This document shows positions 6,804-9,847 of a DNA stretch of 9,847 bases, piece by piece; the first letter of the stretch is position 1; the number at the start of each line of letters is the position of its first letter. Both the position numbers and the translations under genes were made by a program. The DNA comes from Synergistaceae bacterium (lineage in GTDB: Bacteria > Synergistota > Synergistia > Synergistales > Synergistaceae). Below the pieces are notes generated by a model that saw only the letters and a program-made list of their open reading frames with translations, did no database searches and was not told the DNA's origin. The stretch is from positions 1 to 9,847 of the forward strand of contig JAISDQ010000008.1 in NCBI GenBank assembly GCA_031264605.1, given 5' to 3'.

Positions 6804-7739
6804 TCAAAATCCTCCAGTCTCGGGCTTCTGCCGCGTCATCATAAATAGCAGCGCCATGCGCACCGCCACGCCGTTCGTCACCTGTTCGTCGATTTTCGCG
6901 TCCGGCAGATTCATGGCCGCGGTGGATATTTCCACGCCCCTGTTCACGGGCCCCGGGTGCATCACGAGCGCGTGGGGCTTTGCCATGGCGGCGCGTTCCT
7001 CGGTGAGGCCGAAGTACTTGTGATACTCGCGCACCGTCGGAAAGAGCCCCTTTTTCTGCCGTTCGAGCTGTATGCGGATCCCCATCACGACGTCCGCCCC
7101 TTTCACCGCTTCGTCAACCCTGTCGGTCACTTCCACCCCGAGTTTGTCCAATTCGGGGGGGAGCAAGGTCGGAGGGCCGGCCAGGATCACCGACGCCCCC
7201 ATTTTGGTGAGGCCGTAGATGTTCGACCGCGCGACCCTGCTGTGAAGCACGTCTCCGACTATGGCCGCGCGAAGCCCTTTTATCGCGCCGAAACGCTCTT
7301 TCATCGTGTACATGTCGAGAAGCGCCTGCGTGGGATGTTCGTTGATCCCGTCGCCCGCGTTTATGACGGCGGCGCGCACGTTTTTCGCCATGAGATGGGG
7401 CGCCGCCGTCATGGGATGCCTCATTATCAGGACGTCCGTGCCCATCACGTCGAGCGTTCGCGCCGTGTCTATGAGCGTCTCGCCCTTCGAAACGCTGGAC
7501 GTCGACGCGGAGACGCTCGAAGCCGTGCCGGACATGTATTTGCACGCCAGCTCGAACGACATTCTCGTGCGCGTGCTGTTTTCGTAGAATAGCGTGATTA
7601 TCGATTTTCCCTGGAGGTGCGGGGTTTTTTTGTTGTTGGACGTTATCACGACTTTCATCAGTTCCGCCGTGTCCAGTATCTCGTGTATTTCCTCACGCGC
7701 CGTATCCCTCAGTCCCAGCAGGTCTTTTGATCTCAGCAT
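6804..7739 (-). CDS. pyrB: Aspartate carbamoyltransferase catalytic subunit
   Basis: PyrB joins carbamoyl phosphate and aspartate to carbamoyl aspartate, the committed step of UMP synthesis. The 311-residue protein has the carbamoyl-phosphate loop STRTR (55-59), the SxxK-type loop around S84-K85, NEHPTQ (133-138), an Arg-containing aspartate-site segment at 220-223 and HPGPVNRG (261-268). No pyrI regulatory subunit gene is in the operon, so control is expected at transcription through PyrR. The ATG at 7739 follows the pyrR TAA by 2 bases. GGAGG lies 12 bases upstream, somewhat far but the only site. The frame is open up to 8360, but that extension overlaps pyrR and is not coding in this frame. 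Confidence 0.96.
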   Translation of the reverse strand: MLRSKDLLGLRDTAREEIHEILDTAELMKVVITSNNKKTPHLQGKSIITLFYENSTRTRMSFELACKYMSGTASSVSASTSSVSKGETLIDTARTLDVMGTDVLIMRHPMTAAPHLMAKNVRAAVINAGDGINEHPTQALLDMYTMKERFGAIKGLRAAIVGDVLHSRVARSNIYGLTKMGASVILAGPPTLLPPELDKLGVEVTDRVDEAVKGADVVMGIRIQLERQKKGLFPTVREYHKYFGLTEERAAMAKPHALVMHPGPVNRGVEISTAAMNLPDAKIDEQVTNGVAVRMALLFMMTRQKPETGGF

Positions 7740-7741
7740 GT

Positions 7742-8296
7742 TTATCGTTTGCCTCCGTCCGTCATGTCGAGCACGAGCACGCAGTCCTCGGCCTCGAAGG
7801 GAGCTATATGTACGGCGATGAGTTCGTTTCGCGAGGTCGGGACGTTTTTGCCGACGTAATCGGTCCTTATCGGAAGTTCCCTGTGTCCCCTGTCGATGAG
7901 AACCGCCAACTGGATGGTGCGCGCCCTGCCGACCTCCATTATCGCCTCCATGGCCGCCCTTATGGTGCGTCCGGTAAACAGTACGTCGTCGACGAGTATT
8001 ATGTCCCTGTCCGTGATATTGAAAGGAATATCCGTGCCGTTGATGACCGGATGCGCCGCCAGAAGCGACAGATCGTCCCGGTAGAACGTTATGTCGAGCG
8101 TGCCGGTCGGGACAGTCACGTTCTCCACCTGGCCGATGTGAGCGGCGAGCATCTTGGCGAGCGGAACTCCCCGGCGCTGTATCCCAATCAGCACGATGTT
8201 CGACGTGCCCTTGTTCTTTTCGATGATCTCGTGAGCTATCCGCGAAACGGCCCTTTTCATAGCGGTAGCGTCCATTATCCGCGCTTTTTCCCTCAA
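7742..8296 (-). CDS. pyrR: Pyrimidine operon attenuation protein / uracil phosphoribosyltransferase
   Basis: PyrR binds a hairpin in pyr leader mRNA when UMP or UTP is high and so allows the attenuator to form; many members also make UMP from uracil and PRPP. The 184-residue protein follows Bacillus subtilis PyrR closely as I recall it: AVSRIAHEIIEKNKG (16-30), DITFYRDDLS (68-77), the PRPP motif IILVDDVLFTGRT (99-111) and LIDRGHRELPIR...GKNVPTS (133-155). The start is read as TTG at 8296, 7 bases after GGAGGT (8304-8309). This gives REKARIMD directly after the start, aligned with the usual PyrR N-terminus. The in-frame GTG at 8305 lies inside that ribosome site. It is the first gene of the operon, directly after the leader that it is predicted to regulate. 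Confidence 0.96.
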   Translation of the reverse strand: MREKARIMDATAMKRAVSRIAHEIIEKNKGTSNIVLIGIQRRGVPLAKMLAAHIGQVENVTVPTGTLDITFYRDDLSLLAAHPVINGTDIPFNITDRDIILVDDVLFTGRTIRAAMEAIMEVGRARTIQLAVLIDRGHRELPIRTDYVGKNVPTSRNELIAVHIAPFEAEDCVLVLDMTDGGKR

Positions 8297-8303
8297 AACT
8301 TCC

Positions 8304-8309
8304 ACCTCC
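8304..8309 (-). promoter_or_regulatory. Ribosome binding site setting the TTG start of pyrR
   Basis: GGAGGT is followed by 7 bases and then TTG at 8296. It overlaps an in-frame GTG (8305-8303), which therefore cannot be the efficient start. It lies 12 bases after the T-run of the attenuator. Confidence 0.75.
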
Positions 8310-8321
8310 GTATTTTTTCAC

Positions 8322-8357
8322 AAAAAAAGCCCCGCCGTCCTTTTCGGAGGCAGGGCT
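8322..8357 (-). terminator. Attenuator terminator in the pyr leader
   Basis: On the minus strand AGCCCTGCCTCC pairs with GGACGGCGGGGCT (one bulged C, one G-U pair) around a GAAAA loop, followed directly by seven Ts (8328-8322). It lies between the operon promoter and pyrR. The upstream segment GGCGGG (8386-8381) can pair with CCTGCC in the terminator's 5' arm, giving a competing antiterminator. Together with the PyrR-binding hairpin this is the three-part attenuator known from PyrR-regulated operons. Confidence 0.9.
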
Positions 8358-8386
8358 CACAACTTACCGCGCACTTATAACCCGCC

Positions 8387-8408
8387 TTCTCGGCCTCTCG
8401 GGACCGAA
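8387..8408 (-). promoter_or_regulatory. PyrR-binding hairpin (anti-antiterminator) in the pyr leader RNA
   Basis: The RNA reads TTCGGTCCCGAGAGGCCGAG followed by AA. Its core GGTCCCGAGAGGCC fits the known PyrR-binding consensus ARUCCNGNGAGGYU except at the first and last bases. CGG and CCG flank the purine-rich loop as a stem. The 3' side runs into GGCGGG, part of the candidate antiterminator, so PyrR binding here would block antitermination. Fit and position are strong; binding itself is inferred. Confidence 0.85.
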
Positions 8409-8431
8409 TTAAAGGACTCAAATTAAAAAAC

Positions 8432-8460
8432 ATACTATCATGGACGGGGCGGTTTGTCCA
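8432..8460 (-). promoter_or_regulatory. Promoter of the pyrRBCFKDE operon
   Basis: TGGACA (8460-8455) is one base from TTGACA. A 17-base spacer leads to TAGTAT (8437-8432), and TG at 8440-8439 makes an extended -10. Transcription would start near 8425, about 20 bases before the PyrR-binding hairpin. No other minus-strand promoter of this quality is seen between here and pyrR. Confidence 0.65.
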
Positions 8461-8461
8461 T
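8440..8461. repeat. 22-base dyad (ATGGAC-N10-GTCCAT) within the pyr promoter
   Basis: Perfect 6-base arms at 8440-8445 and 8456-8461 are separated by exactly 10 bases. One arm covers the -35 and the other abuts the -10. One helical turn between arms is the geometry of a dimeric repressor site, but no regulator is identified, and a 6-base match can arise by chance. Confidence 0.4.
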
Positions 8462-8468
8462 CTTGAAA

Positions 8469-8539
8469 ATTTGCAGTGCGCGGGCGCGCGTGTTGACGAT
8501 TTGCGCCGGTACGCTATACAATATAAACAAACTGCAAAT
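8469..8539. repeat. 9-base perfect inverted repeat flanking the fluC promoter
   Basis: ATTTGCAGT (8469-8477) and ACTGCAAAT (8531-8539) are perfect inverted copies, 53 bases apart. They bracket the fluC -35 and -10; the left arm is 8 bases from the pyr promoter's -35. They could be paired operator half-sites or chance. Confidence 0.4.
8493..8522 (+). promoter_or_regulatory. Promoter of fluC
   Basis: TTGACG (8493-8498) and TACAAT (8517-8522) are each one base from consensus, with an 18-base spacer. Transcription would start near 8529, leaving a leader of about 45 bases before the GTG start. It is divergent from the pyr promoter, with the two -35 boxes about 32 bases apart. Confidence 0.65.
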
Positions 8540-8575
8540 ATAAGACGCTTTATGAAAATATTGGAGGATATGTCA

Positions 8576-8953
8576 GTGCATTGTCTGTATATTGCTATCG
8601 GAGGCGGAATCGGGGCGTTATCGCGTTATTTTTCAAGTCAATTCATAAATTCATTCACAACCGCCAAATTTCCTTTCGGCACTATGGCGGTCAATTGCGT
8701 TGGAGCGTTGGGCATAGGTTTTTTGATAAATATCTTTGACATGTTTTCCATAAACGTTAAGTGGAAATTATTTTTAATAACCGGTTTTCTGGGAGGTTAT
8801 ACGACATTTTCAACGTATTCATTGGAAACAGTTCAATATTTAATCAACGGCAATATCAAACACGCTGTCATGAATATATTGTCGAGCAATATTCTGTGTA
8901 TATTGTTCGTGTTATTGGGAATGTGGCTGAATAAAATGATATTCATAAAATAA
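8576..8953 (+). CDS. fluC: Fluoride channel FluC/CrcB
   Basis: FluC is a small membrane channel that exports fluoride as a dual-topology dimer. The 125-residue protein has the family signatures in order: GGGIGALSRY (9-18), FPFGTMAVNCVGALGIGF (32-49) with the pore Asn40, and GFLGGYTTFSTYSLE (70-84) with the conserved Phe and Thr/Ser pore residues. Four hydrophobic segments are visible (about 2-20, 33-55, 65-85 and 96-122). Start: GTG at 8576 lies 8 bases after GGAGG (8563-8567) and gives the usual short N-terminus. ATG at 8570 is 2 bases from that site, and ATG at 8552 also stays in frame. The gene is AT-richer than the pyr operon, with many AAA, ATA and TTT codons, which may mark transfer. 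A single copy is visible here; a partner copy elsewhere cannot be excluded. Confidence 0.93.
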   Translation: MHCLYIAIGGGIGALSRYFSSQFINSFTTAKFPFGTMAVNCVGALGIGFLINIFDMFSINVKWKLFLITGFLGGYTTFSTYSLETVQYLINGNIKHAVMNILSSNILCILFVLLGMWLNKMIFIK

Positions 8954-8975
8954 CGGGGGTAATATTTATAAAACC

Positions 8976-9847
8976 ATGACAATCGAAAAAGAAATACTGC
9001 AAAAGGCATATATGCTTGGGATTCATAAATGCGGCGCAATAAGAACCGAATCTATGACCGATTACGCGGATAGGCTGAAAGAACGGATGGAACGGATTCC
9101 AAACGGGGAAGCGCTCTACGGTCATTTCCTCCGTTTCGCGAATATAAAGGAACATATACCTTGGGCAAAATCAATCATTGTATTGGTCTCCCACTATGGG
9201 CATTACGTTTTGCCTGAAAAATCCATCACGGCGAGTTACGGAAAAAGTTATCTGGTTGACATGAGATTCAATCCCAATTCGCCGGAAAGACAAAAAATCA
9301 TGATTTTTAACGATTATCTTCATGAATTGGGGATAAAAACGTTATGGAACGAACACCCCGGAATTACCGCCATGCGTTGGGCGGCATACAAGGCCGGACT
9401 GGGGATCATACGGCGCAATAATTTCCTTTATACCGAAAAAGGCTCGTGGGTGACGATAACGGCTTTCGCCGTCGATAAGGAAATGGAATCGATCGAAAAA
9501 CCTTCCTTCAAGGAATGTCCCGCCGATTGCGATAGGTGTATAAAAGCCTGTCCGACAAAATCATTGTCAAAACCTTATACTATGAACTTGGCAACGTGCG
9601 TCAGCCGCCTGACAACATCCAACGACGCGGCATCTTACGATGATACGGTAAACCGGCAAATCGGCAAAAGAATTTACGGATGCGACGTCTGTCAGGACGT
9701 TTGCCCGATGAATAAGGACAAATGGGAAAATAAAGATATTTTTCCCGAACTGAACGGCATCGAACGTTTTCTCTCCCCTGAAGCGATCCTCGATCTGAGT
9801 TATGAGGAAATAGAAAACAATCTGGCCCAAAAATTTTTCTACATAAA
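8976..9847 (+). CDS. QueG-like double [4Fe-4S] protein (C-terminus off right edge)
   Basis: The visible 290 residues resemble epoxyqueuosine reductase QueG, a cobalamin and iron-sulfur enzyme that finishes queuosine in tRNA. The ferredoxin-like part has CPADCDRCIKACPT (181-194; C181, C185, C188, C192), then Cys208, then YGCDVCQDVCPMN (234-246; C236, C239, C243), enough for two [4Fe-4S] clusters. KAGLGIIRRNNFLYTEKGSW (139-158) matches the QueG segment that usually reads KAGLGWIGKNTLL...GSW. It is divergent: RR replaces GK, CPMN replaces CPWN, and the usual SRYA.G.DYH region is altered (around 84-96). It may therefore be a QueG-family paralogue acting on something else. The ATG at 8976 starts 22 bases after the fluC stop and has only a distant GGGGG, so it is probably co-transcribed with fluC but weakly initiated. 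AT-richer than the pyr operon. Confidence 0.8.
   Translation, partial: MTIEKEILQKAYMLGIHKCGAIRTESMTDYADRLKERMERIPNGEALYGHFLRFANIKEHIPWAKSIIVLVSHYGHYVLPEKSITASYGKSYLVDMRFNPNSPERQKIMIFNDYLHELGIKTLWNEHPGITAMRWAAYKAGLGIIRRNNFLYTEKGSWVTITAFAVDKEMESIEKPSFKECPADCDRCIKACPTKSLSKPYTMNLATCVSRLTTSNDAASYDDTVNRQIGKRIYGCDVCQDVCPMNKDKWENKDIFPELNGIERFLSPEAILDLSYEEIENNLAQKFFYI

Noticed and set aside
6804..8360. A 518-residue pyrB extended through pyrR and the leader
   Set aside because: The extension is an Arg/His-rich shadow of pyrR and would begin in the attenuator. PyrB of 311 residues from 7739 matches the family.
8478..8490. GC-rich near-palindrome between the pyr and fluC promoters
   Set aside because: It is alternating GC sequence of low complexity with no T-run or clear loop, so it is not called as a terminator or operator.
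8461..8575. Fluoride riboswitch upstream of fluC
   Set aside because: The predicted leader from about 8529 is only about 45 bases long, is AT-rich, and lacks the GG-GAUGG-type start and paired stems of the known motif.
8833..9155. Small minus-strand frames opposite fluC and the QueG-like gene
   Set aside because: They are antisense to recognised genes, lack ribosome sites and match no family I know.

Overview
The window reads as a stretch of bacterial chromosome, GC-rich over about its first 8.4 kb and clearly AT-richer after that. Strong GGAGG ribosome binding sites are common, and several starts are best read as TTG or GTG. The NAD-linked class 1B dihydroorotate dehydrogenase (PyrD plus PyrK) and the PyrR-controlled pyrimidine operon fit an anaerobic fermenter. 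My best guess is a member of the Synergistota, with an anaerobic Bacillota lineage second. This rests on gene content and style only, not on a database match.

Layout. Positions 1-1599 (minus strand) hold an MBL-fold metallohydrolase followed, with a 20-base overlap, by a malic-enzyme-like protein that runs off the left edge. Positions 1600-1796 are a divergent promoter region. Positions 1797-2327 (plus) hold a 176-residue protein I do not recognise, closed by a strong intrinsic terminator at 2344-2374. Positions 8460 down to 2382 (minus) are a complete pyrimidine operon: promoter, PyrR-binding hairpin, attenuator terminator, then pyrR-pyrB-pyrC-pyrF-pyrK-pyrD-pyrE, with junctions that overlap or are only a few bases apart. 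Positions 8493-9847 (plus) hold a promoter, a FluC/CrcB fluoride channel and a partial QueG-like double [4Fe-4S] protein.

How the genes work together. The operon encodes every de novo UMP step after carbamoyl phosphate: PyrB condenses carbamoyl phosphate with aspartate, PyrC closes the ring, PyrD/PyrK oxidise dihydroorotate using NAD+, PyrE adds ribose phosphate and PyrF decarboxylates to UMP. No carbamoyl-phosphate synthase gene is in view. PyrR should sense UMP/UTP and bind its own leader RNA, so that the attenuator ends transcription when pyrimidines are plentiful.

I found no CRISPR array, insertion sequence, phage gene, rRNA or tRNA, and no clear new defence or mobile system. The most unusual items are the malic-enzyme-like protein, in which the conserved Glu-Asp metal ligands appear to be Gly-Gly; the unrecognised 176-residue protein; a 22-base dyad inside the pyr promoter; and a 9-base inverted repeat bracketing the fluC promoter.
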